A program made the translations under genes and the position numbers. 64,000 nt of DNA from NCBI GenBank assembly GCA_965214435.1, contig OZ243960.1, positions 868,001 to 932,000 of the forward strand, in the 5' to 3' direction. Shown here piece after piece: positions 50,536 through 59,995 of this stretch; the first letter of the stretch is position 1; every line of letters starts with the position of its first letter. The notes beneath the pieces are model-generated. The model ran no database searches. It was not told the origin of the DNA and was given only the letters and a program-made list of their open reading frames with translations. Source of the stretch: Rubrobacter_A sp965214435. GTDB lineage: Bacteria; Actinomycetota; Rubrobacteria; Rubrobacterales; Rubrobacteraceae.

Positions 50536-51588
50536 GTGGAGATCCTGTGCGTCGGCGACCTGTTCCTCTCCTCGGAGCGCTTTAGGGAAGCCATAGAGAA
50601 AGAGTTCGGCGACGAGAACCCCTCGGTGCGGGAGGTCTCCTGGGCGGGTGAGAAGGCCGAAGACCAGCACCACCTGCAGCAGGTCATGGAGCAGGAAGGT
50701 CCGGAGGCCGTCCCGACACCCGAGGAGATAGTCGAAGCCGTCGGGGACGCCGAGGTTATTGCGGCCCACTTCGCCCCGATCCCCGAGGCTGTTCTGGACG
50801 CCGGGCCGAATTTGAAAGCCGTGGTCGTGGCCCGCGCCGGCTACGAGAACGTGAACGTGGAGGCGGCGAACGAGCGTGGGATAGCGGTCGTGAACCTCGT
50901 CGGCCGCAACGCGGCGGCGGTCGCCGAGCAGGCCATCGCCCTGATGCTCGCCGAGACCCGGGACATCGCCCGGGTGGACCGCGGCATCCGGGCCGGGAAG
51001 TGGCCGAAGGAGTTCCCGCAGGGCCCCTACGATCTGTACGGGTGTACGGTTGGACTGATCGGGTTCGGTCAGGTCGCCCGGCAACTCGCGCCCCGGCTCT
51101 CGGGCTTTGATGTCCGGCTTCTGGTCTACGATCCGTACGTGGACGAGGAGACTATCGAGTCTTACGGCGGCGAGAAGATGGACGACCTTGAGACCGTCTT
51201 CCGGGAGGGCGACTTCGTGAACCTGCACGCGAGGCTCAGCGACGAGACCCGGCGATTTATCGGGCGGGAGCACTTCGAGATGATGAAGCCGACGGCGTAC
51301 TTCATCAACAACGCCCGCAGCCGGATGGTCCGCTACGACGACCTCTACGAAGTATTGCGGGAGGGTCGCATCGCCGGGGCCGGGCTCGACGTCCACGACG
51401 ACGAGCCGCTCGGTGAAGATAATCCCTGGGTAGGCTTGGAGAACGTCACCCTGACCCCGCATCTGGCGGGCAGTACCACGAGTACCTGGGAGAACTCGGT
51501 CCGGATGACGGCCGAAGCTATAAAGGAGATCTCCGATACCGGACACGCCACGAACACGGTCAACGCGGAGGGGGTAGAGAAGAGATGA
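50536..51588 (+). CDS. D-isomer-specific 2-hydroxyacid dehydrogenase
   Basis: A 350-residue protein. The NAD-binding GFGQVARQLAPRLSGFDV (about 176-193) and the catalytic region, Arg in NLHARLSDETRRFIG, Glu after it, and His in TLTPHLAGSTTST, are of the 3-phosphoglycerate/D-lactate dehydrogenase superfamily. It would interconvert a 2-hydroxyacid and 2-ketoacid in the pathway of this operon. GTG start, with its ribosome site inside the end of the aldolase gene. Its stop overlaps the kinase ATG (ATGA). Confidence 0.88.
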   Translation: MEILCVGDLFLSSERFREAIEKEFGDENPSVREVSWAGEKAEDQHHLQQVMEQEGPEAVPTPEEIVEAVGDAEVIAAHFAPIPEAVLDAGPNLKAVVVARAGYENVNVEAANERGIAVVNLVGRNAAAVAEQAIALMLAETRDIARVDRGIRAGKWPKEFPQGPYDLYGCTVGLIGFGQVARQLAPRLSGFDVRLLVYDPYVDEETIESYGGEKMDDLETVFREGDFVNLHARLSDETRRFIGREHFEMMKPTAYFINNARSRMVRYDDLYEVLREGRIAGAGLDVHDDEPLGEDNPWVGLENVTLTPHLAGSTTSTWENSVRMTAEAIKEISDTGHATNTVNAEGVEKR

Positions 51589-53090
51589 GCCCGTACTTAC
51601 TGGGAATAGACAGCGGCAACACGAGCACCAAGGCGGTAGTCTTTGACGAGGAAGGCTACGAGCGCGGCATCGGCAGCGTCGGCAACCAGCAATTAAACCC
51701 GCACCCGCGCTGGGTCGAGCAGGACATGAATACCGTGTGGGAGAACGCCCACACCGCGATACAGAAGGCTATTTCCGCGGCCGGGATAGACGCCGGGGAG
51801 ATCTCCGCCGTCGGTGTCTCGGGTCACGGGGACGGCATCTACCTGGTGGACGACAATGGGGAGCCGGTGCGGTACGGCATCCAGTCCATGGACTCCCGGG
51901 CGCACAAACTGCTGGAGCGCTTTAACGAGTCGGGCGTCGGCGATAAGGCGCTGGAGTTTAACGGACAGCGGCCCTTTGCGGCGCTGCCGCCGATCCTGCT
52001 GGCGTGGTTCAAAGAAAACCAGCCGGAGGTTCTGGAGAGTACCAGCCGGGCGGTGTACGTGAAGGACTGGATCCGCTACAAGCTTACCGGCGAGTTCGCC
52101 ACCGACCCCTCCGAAGCTTCCAGCGGCTTTACCAACGTCCGGACCCAGGACTACGACGATGAAGCTTTCTCCATCTTCGGCCTCGAAGAAGTCCGGGGAA
52201 AGCTGCCCCCAATAGCGGGCTGCGCCGAAGTGGTCGGCGAGATCCTGGAAGACGCTGCCCGGTTCACGGGGCTCCGGGCCGGAACGCCGGTCGTCGGCGG
52301 CGCCCACGACGTGGACTGTTCGTCCGTAGGAGTCGGCTGCGTAAAGCCGGGCGACCTCACCATGATCGCCGGTACCTGGTCCATAAACGAGGTCGTAAAC
52401 GACCAGCCGACCTTTAACGAGGGCGCGGCCTGCCGCAACTTCGTCGAGCCCGGCCTGTGGCTGAACCTGTCCGCCTCCCCGACAAGCGCCACGAACCTGG
52501 AGTGGTTCGTGCAGCGGATGTGTCCCCTGGAGGCCAAAAGATCCAAGGAGATGGGCGTCTCGCCCTTCGCGTTCGTGAGCGAGGAGGTCGAGGCGGTGAT
52601 GAACGAGGAGCCCCGCGTCTTCTATCACCCGTTCCTCTATTCCTCACCCCACGGTGACGATGCTACCGGGGGCTTTTTCGGGCTGCGCGGCTGGCACAAC
52701 CGCGGTCACGTCCTGCGCGCGCTGCTCGAAGGGACGGTCTTTAACCACAAGACCCACGTGGACATCTTGCGAGATGCCTTTGACGTAAAGCGGGTCCGGC
52801 TCACGGGCGGAGGCTCTACCAGCCGGGTCTGGGCTCAGATGTTCGCCGACGCCCTGGGCGAGACCGTCGAGGTCACCGGGGCCGGAGAGACGGGTGCCCT
52901 TGGCGCCGCCCTCTGCGCCGGGGTCGGTATCGGTATCTACGACTCGCTCACCGACGCCACCGACAACGTGGTCCGCAGGTTCCGCATCCACGAGCCGGAC
53001 CCGAGGAACAGCGAACGCTATGCCGAAGCCTACGAGACCTACATGAGCCTGGTCGATGCCCTGGGACCCGTGTGGTCCCGTACAGGTTAG
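51585..53090 (+). CDS. FGGY family carbohydrate kinase
   Basis: A 501-residue sugar kinase of the FGGY family. N-terminal ATPase lobe LLGIDSGNTSTKAVVFDE, the conserved HPRWVEQDMNTVWENA, GVSGHGDGIYLVDDNGEPV, catalytic-base region VVGGAHDVDCSSVGVG, and C-terminal RVRLTGGGSTSRVWAQMFAD. It resembles L-xylulose/erythritol-type kinases more than glycerol kinase, but the substrate is not settled. It phosphorylates a sugar or polyol for the aldolase or dehydrogenase steps. Coupled to the preceding dehydrogenase gene by ATGA. Confidence 0.88.
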   Translation: MSPYLLGIDSGNTSTKAVVFDEEGYERGIGSVGNQQLNPHPRWVEQDMNTVWENAHTAIQKAISAAGIDAGEISAVGVSGHGDGIYLVDDNGEPVRYGIQSMDSRAHKLLERFNESGVGDKALEFNGQRPFAALPPILLAWFKENQPEVLESTSRAVYVKDWIRYKLTGEFATDPSEASSGFTNVRTQDYDDEAFSIFGLEEVRGKLPPIAGCAEVVGEILEDAARFTGLRAGTPVVGGAHDVDCSSVGVGCVKPGDLTMIAGTWSINEVVNDQPTFNEGAACRNFVEPGLWLNLSASPTSATNLEWFVQRMCPLEAKRSKEMGVSPFAFVSEEVEAVMNEEPRVFYHPFLYSSPHGDDATGGFFGLRGWHNRGHVLRALLEGTVFNHKTHVDILRDAFDVKRVRLTGGGSTSRVWAQMFADALGETVEVTGAGETGALGAALCAGVGIGIYDSLTDATDNVVRRFRIHEPDPRNSERYAEAYETYMSLVDALGPVWSRTG

Positions 53091-53152
53091 CCTTGCACGG
53101 GATAACGATGTACGGCGGATGGGAGCAATACGATGAGCGAGAAGGGTAGTAG

Positions 53153-54190
53153 ATGCTAGCCGCCGTCTTTCGCGGACCTGAAGAGCTTGAGGTTACGGAG
53201 ATAGAGACGCCGGAGGCCGGTCCCGGCGAGGTCCTGGTCAAAGTCGGGGCCAATACCGTGTGCGGCACCGACGTGCGAATCCTGCGGGGCGAGAAGACCC
53301 GTGGGATCTCCCATCCCGTAGTCCTCGGGCACGAGTTGGCCGGCCACATTGCCGGGATCGGGCGGGGCGTCCGTGGCTACGAGACTGGCGCGCCGGTGGT
53401 ACTGGCCCCGGTCATCTACTGCCTCCGCTGCTACTTCTGCAAGCGGGGTATGGAAAACCTGTGCCTGAACAAAAAGATCGTGGGCAACATCGTGGACGGT
53501 GGGCTCGCCGAGTACGTGCGCATCCCGGCGGACGCGGTAAAAGCCGGCAACCTCTTTGTGGCCGGAGAAGACCTGCCGCCAGAGCACCTGGCGCTCGCCG
53601 AGCCGCTCGCCTGCTGCGTCAACGGCCGCGAGAACTACCGGGTGGACGTGGACGATGTAGTGCTCGTTATGGGCGCCGGTCCTATCGGACTGTTTCATCT
53701 GCAGCTAGCCCTGCTCTCCGGGGCGCGGACTGTGATCGTGAGCAACCGCTCCGAGGCCCGCCGGAACTTCGCCAAAGAACTCGGAGCCGCGGTCACCGTG
53801 GACCCGACGAGCGAGGACTTGGCGGAAGTGGTGGCCGAGCACACGGAGGGAATGGGGGCGGACGCTACCGTTATCTGCGTCGGGAGGCCGCAACTCGTCA
53901 ACGACGCGCTCCGGATGACCCGTAAGGGAGGCCGAGTAAACGTCTTCGCCGGGCTTTCGGGTGAAGGCTGGTCCGAAGTCGAGGCGAACCTGGTCCACTA
54001 CAACGAGCTGGTGGTTACGGGGGCCTCCGACTCCCGGCGGCGCGACTTCGATACGGCGCTGCGGCTGATTGAGACCGGCCGCGTCGAAGTCGAGAAGATG
54101 GTGACCCACCGCTTCCCGCTTCCGGAGGCTGAAAAAGCCATCGAGACCTCGGCCGGCGGTGAGGGCATTAAAGTGGCGGTGATGCCGTGA
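53153..54190 (+). CDS. Zinc-containing alcohol/polyol dehydrogenase (MDR family)
   Basis: A 345-residue medium-chain dehydrogenase. Catalytic zinc ligands lie in TVCGTDVRILRG (Cys), GHELAGHIAGIG (His-Glu) and later Glu. The structural zinc is held by four Cys in CLRCYFCKRGMENLC. The nucleotide fold has VMGAGPIGLFHLQLAL, followed by VIVSNRSEARRNFAKELG; the residue after the second strand (S-N-R) would suit NADP or NAD. It probably oxidises a polyol or sugar to its keto form. The ATG follows GGAGC-like bases at 62 bases from the kinase stop, so it is likely in the same operon. Confidence 0.88.
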   Translation: MLAAVFRGPEELEVTEIETPEAGPGEVLVKVGANTVCGTDVRILRGEKTRGISHPVVLGHELAGHIAGIGRGVRGYETGAPVVLAPVIYCLRCYFCKRGMENLCLNKKIVGNIVDGGLAEYVRIPADAVKAGNLFVAGEDLPPEHLALAEPLACCVNGRENYRVDVDDVVLVMGAGPIGLFHLQLALLSGARTVIVSNRSEARRNFAKELGAAVTVDPTSEDLAEVVAEHTEGMGADATVICVGRPQLVNDALRMTRKGGRVNVFAGLSGEGWSEVEANLVHYNELVVTGASDSRRRDFDTALRLIETGRVEVEKMVTHRFPLPEAEKAIETSAGGEGIKVAVMP

Positions 54191-54221
54191 AGGGTAATTC
54201 AGATAGGGAAAGGGTGCGGTT

Positions 54222-55940
54222 TTGAAAAGGGTGATCCTGAACGACGCCACCACGTTTAAAGACGATATGGTGGAAGGTTTTATCGCCGCCTACGGGCGCT
54301 ACGTACGCCGCGTGTCGGACGCTTCGGGGGTGATGGCCGTCGGCGCGCCGGTAGAGGGGAAGGTGTCCGTCGTGGTCGGGGGCGGCTCCGGGCACTACCC
54401 GGCGTTCTGCGGGGTGGTCGGCCAGGGGTTTGCCGACGGAGCGGTGATCGGGGACATCTTCACGAGCCCCTCCGGCGAACAAGCCTACCGCTGCGCCAGA
54501 GCCCTCGACGGCGGCGCGGGCGTACTCTTCTCCTACGGCAACTACTCCGGCGACGTGATGAACTTCGACATGGCCCAGATGCGGTGCCGCAGCGAAGGGA
54601 TGGACGTGCGCACGGTCATCGTCACCGATGACGTGGCCTCTGCCCCTAGAGGTCGCGAGGAAGAGCGTCGCGGGGTGGCCGGCGACTTCTACGTCTTCAA
54701 GGCCGCCGGGGCCAGCGCCGCCCGCGGCGACGACCTGGACGGTGTCGAAGAAGCTGCCAACAAGGCCAACGCCCGCACCCGCAGTATCGGGATAGCTTTT
54801 GCCGGGTGCACGGTTCCGGGCCAGACCGAGCCGCTGTTCACCGTCGAGCCCGGCACCATGGAGGTCGGGATGGGGGTTCACGGCGAGCCGGGCATCCAGA
54901 CCGCCGAGCTGCTTCCGGCGAGCGGCATCGCGGAGCTTCTGGTCGACACGGTGCTCAAAGACGCCCCGGACGGAGCCGGCAGCCGGGCCGCCGTCATGCT
55001 AAACGGTCTCGGGAGCACCAAGTACGAGGAGTTGTTCGTCCTGTACCGGGACGTCAGCCGCCTCCTCGGAGAGAACGGCGTCGAAATCCACGAGCCGCTG
55101 GTCGGGGAGCTGGTCACCTCCCTGGACATGGCCGGCTGCTCCCTCACCCTCATGTGGCTCGACGACGACCTGCAAGAACTTCACGACGCCCCGGCCGCAA
55201 CCCCGGCGTTCTCCCGGGGCGACGCCGCATTGTCCCGGGCAACAGGAAACGGCGCGGCCACCACCGGCCAGGCAACCACCTCCGGGCAAACCTCGGAGAC
55301 GACTTCGGGAGAGCTTACGGAGAGCGGCGCGGTCGCCCTCGACGCCCTGGACCGCGCGCTCGACGCGTTGCGGGACGCCGAGGAGGAGTTGGGACAGCTC
55401 GATGCGGCGGCCGGCGACGGGGACCACGGGGCGGGGATGGTCCGCGGTATGGCGGCGGCCGTTGAGGCCGCGCGGGGCGGCGGTGGCTCCGCTGGGAGCG
55501 TGCTCCTCCGCTCCGGCATGGCGTTCTCCGATGCGGCGGGTGGGGCGTCCGGGGCGTTGTACGGGGCCTGCATCACCGCCCTCGGACAGTCCCTGGGTGA
55601 TGAAGAGCCGGACGCCGCCGCGTTGCGCGAGGCCCTCAAAGCTTCGCTCTCCACGCTCGGGGAACTCGGCGGGGCGAAGCCCGGCGACAAGACCATGATC
55701 GACACGCTGGACCCGTTCGTCCGGTCTTTCGGGGAAGCCGTCGAGAACGACGCTGAGGTCCATGACGCCTGGCAACAGGCTCTATCCGCCGCTGAAGAGG
55801 GCGCGGACTCGACCGCCGATATGGTCAGCGAAAAAGGCCGGGCCGCCAAGCTCGGGGAGCGAAGCCGCGGTCACAAAGACCCCGGAGCCGTTTCGATGCT
55901 CTACGTGCTGCGCGCCGCGGGCGAGGCGCTGGAGAAATAG
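54222..55940 (+). CDS. Dihydroxyacetone kinase-like protein, DhaK-DhaL fusion
   Basis: A 572-residue two-domain kinase. DhaK (1-325) has GGGSGHYPAFCGVVGQGF, GDIFTSPS, and His220 in VGMGVHGEPG, the position that forms a hemiaminal with the substrate. A Thr/Ser/Gly-rich linker (about 330-368) leads to DhaL (about 370-572) with the ADP-Mg loop AAGDGDHGAG at 397-405 and SGALYGA. The fused ATP-dependent form occurs in dihydroxyacetone kinases and in L- or D-erythrulose kinases of polyol pathways. TTG start; 31 bases from the dehydrogenase gene. No PTS partner (DhaM) is present, so ATP is the donor. Confidence 0.9.
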   Translation: MKRVILNDATTFKDDMVEGFIAAYGRYVRRVSDASGVMAVGAPVEGKVSVVVGGGSGHYPAFCGVVGQGFADGAVIGDIFTSPSGEQAYRCARALDGGAGVLFSYGNYSGDVMNFDMAQMRCRSEGMDVRTVIVTDDVASAPRGREEERRGVAGDFYVFKAAGASAARGDDLDGVEEAANKANARTRSIGIAFAGCTVPGQTEPLFTVEPGTMEVGMGVHGEPGIQTAELLPASGIAELLVDTVLKDAPDGAGSRAAVMLNGLGSTKYEELFVLYRDVSRLLGENGVEIHEPLVGELVTSLDMAGCSLTLMWLDDDLQELHDAPAATPAFSRGDAALSRATGNGAATTGQATTSGQTSETTSGELTESGAVALDALDRALDALRDAEEELGQLDAAAGDGDHGAGMVRGMAAAVEAARGGGGSAGSVLLRSGMAFSDAAGGASGALYGACITALGQSLGDEEPDAAALREALKASLSTLGELGGAKPGDKTMIDTLDPFVRSFGEAVENDAEVHDAWQQALSAAEEGADSTADMVSEKGRAAKLGERSRGHKDPGAVSMLYVLRAAGEALEK

Positions 55941-56000
55941 CGGTGAGCCCGGAAGCGTAGATAAACCACTCGGAGGAGATTACCGTGAAGGAGGCTTTGA

Positions 56001-56861
56001 ATGCTCTACAGAGGATTTGCGACCCAGGAAGAGCTTGACGCCCAGTATAACCTCAGTGCTTCGGTCCCGGATTTCGAGCGTTACGCGCAGCTCTATGTCG
56101 AGGAGAGCCGCGTGGTCCGCGAGAACTTCGAGTGTCAGCTCGATGTACCGTTCGGCCCGACGCTCGCCGAAAACCTGGATATTTTCCCGGCAGCGACTCA
56201 AGAGGCGCCGGTCCTGGTTTTTGTCCACGGCGGGTACTGGTACCGCTTTAGTAGCAAGGAGTTCAGCTTTGTGGCGCGGGGGCCGGTTTCGGCCGGGGTG
56301 ACCGTGGTGGTCGTCAACTACGCGCTCTGCCCGAAGGTGACGGTGGATGAGATCGTGCGCCAGAGCCGGGCCGCCGTCACCTGGACTTACAAGAACGCCG
56401 AAAGCTTCGGCGCGGACCCGGATAGAATTCACGTCTCCGGCCACTCGGCCGGTGGGCATCTAACAGCCATGCTAGCGGAGACTGACTGGGAGGGTGAGTA
56501 CGGGCTACCCGCGGATATCATCAAGAGCGGGACCCCGATCAGCGGCCTCTTCGACCTGGCACCTTTTCCCTACACCTTCCTGCAACCGCAGCTACAACTC
56601 ACCTGGGCCGAGGTGCTGCGGAACAGCCCGATCCTGACCCTCCCGGAAGAGGCACCGCCGCTACTCGTCACCTACGGCGAGGAGGAGACTGACGAACTTC
56701 GCCGCCAATCCGAAGACTTCCTGGCCGCCTGGAAAGCGAAGGGACTAGTAGCGGAGCATCTGCCGCAGCCCAGCAAGAACCACTTCTCCGCCATCGACGG
56801 CTTCCTCGACGCCGAAAGCCACCTCTGCTCAGCCATACTGGAGCGTATAAAAAACGTCTAG
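56001..56861 (+). CDS. Alpha/beta hydrolase (kynurenine formamidase-like)
   Basis: A 286-residue esterase fold. HGGYW at 76-80 is the oxyanion motif typical of arylformamidases and related esterases; the nucleophile is Ser149 in GHSAGG. Catalytic Asp and His lie in later loops (His in NHFSAIDGFLD). It shares the oxyanion motif with kynurenine formamidase, yet no other tryptophan degradation gene is near. It is the last gene of the catabolic operon, 60 bases after the DhaKL gene, and may hydrolyse an ester or lactone. Its TAG interlocks with the dapE stop on the other strand (CTAG). Confidence 0.82.
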   Translation: MLYRGFATQEELDAQYNLSASVPDFERYAQLYVEESRVVRENFECQLDVPFGPTLAENLDIFPAATQEAPVLVFVHGGYWYRFSSKEFSFVARGPVSAGVTVVVVNYALCPKVTVDEIVRQSRAAVTWTYKNAESFGADPDRIHVSGHSAGGHLTAMLAETDWEGEYGLPADIIKSGTPISGLFDLAPFPYTFLQPQLQLTWAEVLRNSPILTLPEEAPPLLVTYGEEETDELRRQSEDFLAAWKAKGLVAEHLPQPSKNHFSAIDGFLDAESHLCSAILERIKNV

Positions 56862-57934
56862 TCCTGGCTCTTGTCCCCGAAAAGAGCGGCCAGCCGCTCG
56901 TAGCACGCCTCCAGCAGTGGTAACTCGGCGTACTCGGCCTCGCGGTGGGCCTGCTCCGGGATGCCGGGACCGAAGTTCGCGGCGCTCACCCCGCGCCCGG
57001 CAAAGCGGGCGACGTCTGTCCACGCCTGCTTGGGCCGGACCTCGATCCCGGAATTAATGAGTCCCTGCACGAGTGGGTTGTCCAGATCTACGGGTCCGCT
57101 CGGGGCGAAGTCCGTGACCTCGTAGGAAGCTGGGAATTCATCCAGTAGACCGCCGAACAGGCGCTGTACGTCGCCGAGATCCTTGCCGGGGGCGAAGCGG
57201 TGGTTTACGTTGATCCAGAACTCGTCCGGCACCACGTTCCTCGCCCGCCCGCCGCGGGCCAGCGTCGGCGTTAGCACCTCATAGAACGGGAGCCCGTCCA
57301 CGATGACCTCTTCCGCCGGCCGCTCGTGGAGGTTGGATAGAAACTCGCTCGCCGCGGTGAGCGCGTTCTCGCCGAGCCAGGGCCGGGCCGAGTGAGATGG
57401 TTTCCCGTGAAACGTTATTTCTACCTGGGCCGTACCGACGCATCCGGCCTCCAGCGCCCCGGATGTCGGCTCCAGGCACAGCGCAAGCTCCGCGTCGAGC
57501 ACCCACGGGCACTCCTCGAAAAGCGTTTCCAGGCCGTTCTCCTCGTAGAGGCCCTCCTCCTTCTCGTAGAACACGAAGACCGGCTCCAGACTGCTACCGT
57601 CCCAGTCAAACTCTTCCAGCAGCGAAAGCATCACCGCGTCCCCAGCCTTCATGTCCGAAGCGCCCCGGCCGTAGACTCTATCTCCTTCTATCCGCACCGG
57701 GATGCCGCCGTCCGGCTCGGGAACCGTGTCGAGGTGTCCGGCGAGGACTACCCGGTCGCGGGTCACATCCGGCTGCGTCCGGTGGACGGCGAGGTTGTTC
57801 GCGACCCGCTCTAACTTCCAGTTTTTAGAGGTGTGGATGCGGGCTTCGAGGTCGTCGCAGAGGGCTTTTTCCGTGCCGATGACACTCGGCCGTTCCAGGA
57901 ACCAGAGCAGCGTCTCCGTAAGCTTCTCCCTCAA
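56858..57934 (-). CDS. dapE: Succinyl-diaminopimelate desuccinylase
   Basis: A 358-residue M20 metallopeptidase. Metal-site motifs: VLAGHLDTVPEPDGG (His, Asp), GRGASDMKAGDAVML with bridging Asp, and YEKEEGLYEENGL with catalytic Glu. It hydrolyses N-succinyl-LL-diaminopimelate in lysine and cell-wall precursor synthesis. ATG overlaps the stop of dapD (ATGA), so the two are coupled. A dimerisation domain (about 175-290) is present. The assignment over other M20 peptidases rests on dapD being its partner. Confidence 0.9.
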   Translation of the reverse strand: MREKLTETLLWFLERPSVIGTEKALCDDLEARIHTSKNWKLERVANNLAVHRTQPDVTRDRVVLAGHLDTVPEPDGGIPVRIEGDRVYGRGASDMKAGDAVMLSLLEEFDWDGSSLEPVFVFYEKEEGLYEENGLETLFEECPWVLDAELALCLEPTSGALEAGCVGTAQVEITFHGKPSHSARPWLGENALTAASEFLSNLHERPAEEVIVDGLPFYEVLTPTLARGGRARNVVPDEFWINVNHRFAPGKDLGDVQRLFGGLLDEFPASYEVTDFAPSGPVDLDNPLVQGLINSGIEVRPKQAWTDVARFAGRGVSAANFGPGIPEQAHREAEYAELPLLEACYERLAALFGDKSQD

Positions 57935-58737
57935 ACGCTGACCCCGAAGTCGCGGAGCGCCTCGTTCAGCGAGGTCTTCTGGTCGGTGGATTCCCGGCGC
58001 TCCCCGATAATGAGGGCGGTCTGCACCTCGTAATTCCCGGCCGGGAACTCTCTTTTGCGGGTGCCGGCGACGACGACCGAGCGGGCCGGGACCCGGCCGC
58101 GGTGGATGACTTCCTCCTCGCCGGTAACGTCGATGATCTGGGTCGATGAGGTAAGGACCACGTTCGCCCCGACGACCGCTTCTTCTTCGACCCGCACGCC
58201 CTCGACGACAACGGCCCGGGAGCCGACAAACGCTCCGTCCTCGACTACGACCGGCATAGCGCCCGGTGGCTCCAGAACACCGCCGATACCGACCCCTCCG
58301 GCGAGGTGGACATTACGCCCTATTTGCGCTCCCGAACCGACCGTGGCCCAGGTATCGACCATCGTGCCCGAGCCGACCCAGGCCCCGATATTCACGTACC
58401 CCGGCATCACCACGACCCCCGGCTCGACGAACGCGCCGTAGCGGACGGTCCCCGGCGGCACGACCCGCACCCCAGCGGCGGAGAGGTTCTGCTTCGTCGG
58501 GATCTTATCGTGGTACTCGAACGGCCCCGACTGGACGGTGTGCATCTCGGCGACCCCGAAGTACAGTGATATAGCTTTCATCACCCAGGCGTTCGAGCGC
58601 CACTCTTCGCCGTCCTTCTCAGCGACCCGGACCTCGCCCGAGTCCAGCGCGGCTATCGTGTCCAGCACCGCCCGGCGGTACTCCTCGTCTTTTAGCAGTC
58701 CCCGGTCTTCGAAAGCGGCTTCTATCTTCTCACGCAC
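57931..58737 (-). CDS. dapD: Tetrahydrodipicolinate N-succinyltransferase
   Basis: A 268-residue left-handed beta-helix acyltransferase. Hexapeptide repeats (VVVMPGYVNIGAWVGSGTMV and DTWATVGSGAQIGRNVHLAG) fill the middle, and the N-terminal helical domain carries the DapD pattern LDTIAALDSGEVRVAEKDGE. PTKQNLSAAGVRVVPPG is also typical. It transfers succinyl to tetrahydrodipicolinate. A truncated second copy lies at 61.2 kb beside dapC. The ATG follows a GAAGT-like site in the 270-base gap shared with the divergent ABC operon. Confidence 0.93.
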   Translation of the reverse strand: MREKIEAAFEDRGLLKDEEYRRAVLDTIAALDSGEVRVAEKDGEEWRSNAWVMKAISLYFGVAEMHTVQSGPFEYHDKIPTKQNLSAAGVRVVPPGTVRYGAFVEPGVVVMPGYVNIGAWVGSGTMVDTWATVGSGAQIGRNVHLAGGVGIGGVLEPPGAMPVVVEDGAFVGSRAVVVEGVRVEEEAVVGANVVLTSSTQIIDVTGEEEVIHRGRVPARSVVVAGTRKREFPAGNYEVQTALIIGERRESTDQKTSLNEALRDFGVSV

Positions 58738-59010
58738 TTCGCCATCCTTCTCATTCTGAAATCCTCTGGCTCTCTCGTGCGTGCCAGTTTAGCAAAGCAC
58801 TACCACGGTACCTCAAAGCCGTCCGTCTCCCAACAGTCTACAGAAGAGGTTCCGGCCAGTGTCCCGGTACGGGCAGCGGGACCGTCGAATAGAGTTATTG
58901 GTAACCTCGGCGTGCGAATGTTATCTTGCTAGATATGAGGTGCAGAAGTCTACACCTGAAGCCTTTCTCTGTTGCTGTGGACCCCCGAGTACGAGAAGTA
59001 GCAGCCGAGC

Positions 59011-59961
59011 ATGACTACTTACGCTAACTCCAGAGAGAGCGGAAACGGTCTGGAACTCCGGGGACTGACCAAACGATACGGGTCCTCCACGGCCCTCGAC
59101 GGGCTGTCTTTCTCCGTGGAACCCGGAGAGATGTTCGGCTTTGTCGGAGCTAACGGGGCTGGCAAGACTACCGCCATGCGTATAGTCCTCGGTGTACTGG
59201 AGGCCGACGCCGGGGAGGTCTTCTGGGGCGGTAAGCCTCTCGGGGCGGCGGAGCGGCGGAGGTTCGGGTACATGCCAGAGGAACGTGGGCTCTACCCAAA
59301 GATGAAGGTCGGCAACCATCTCGTCTACCTCGCCCGGCTGCACGGCCTATCTACCGGGGAGGCCAGGAGCGCCGCCCGGAAGTGGATGGAGCGCCTCGGA
59401 GTCGCGGAGCGCTCCGGGGACAAGGTAGAGGCGCTGTCCCTCGGCAACCAGCAGCGGGTGCAGCTAGCCGCTGCCCTTATCCACGACCCGGAGGCGTTAG
59501 TGCTGGACGAGCCCTTTTCCGGCCTCGACCCGGTCGGCGTAGACGCCCTCTCGGAGGTGCTCACCGAACGCGCGGGCGAGGGAGTGCCGGTGGTGTTTTC
59601 CAGCCACCAGCTAGAACTGGTCGAGCGGCTTTGCGACTCGGTAGCGATAATAAACGGCGGCCGGCTGGTAGCCGGTGGAGCCGTCTCCGAACTCGGGGCC
59701 ACGGGCCGAGTACTGAGGGTCATCGTAAAGAGCCGCGATCACGACCGTGATGGCGAGCCGGTACCGGCCGCTTCTTGGGCTTCCGGTCTTGCGGGAGTGG
59801 AGATCACCGAGGAGGGCGATAAGGGTGCTCTTCTATCCCTCGAAGACGGCGTGGACGGCCAGACCGTCTTGGAAGCCGCCCGCGTTGGCGGCAACGTCGA
59901 GCACTTTAGTTTCGAGCAGCGGACGCTCACGGAAGTCTTCCGGGGAACGATAGAGGGATGA
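59011..59961 (+). CDS. ABC transporter ATP-binding protein (NatA-like)
   Basis: A 316-residue ATPase. Walker A GANGAGKTT, signature LSLGNQQRVQLA (LSLGN variant of LSGGQ), Walker B LVLDEPFSGLDP and H-loop SSHQLELVERL. The variant signature and the C-terminal domain with D-G-Q-T-VLEAA are typical of NatA/YhaQ proteins. With the following permease it may export Na+, peptides or lipids. ATG. It interrupts the lysine gene group between dapD and the dapD relic. Confidence 0.9.
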   Translation: MTTYANSRESGNGLELRGLTKRYGSSTALDGLSFSVEPGEMFGFVGANGAGKTTAMRIVLGVLEADAGEVFWGGKPLGAAERRRFGYMPEERGLYPKMKVGNHLVYLARLHGLSTGEARSAARKWMERLGVAERSGDKVEALSLGNQQRVQLAAALIHDPEALVLDEPFSGLDPVGVDALSEVLTERAGEGVPVVFSSHQLELVERLCDSVAIINGGRLVAGGAVSELGATGRVLRVIVKSRDHDRDGEPVPAASWASGLAGVEITEEGDKGALLSLEDGVDGQTVLEAARVGGNVEHFSFEQRTLTEVFRGTIEG

Positions 59962-59995
59962 GCCGGGGTAGAAGGGTAACCTGGAGGAAAAGGTC

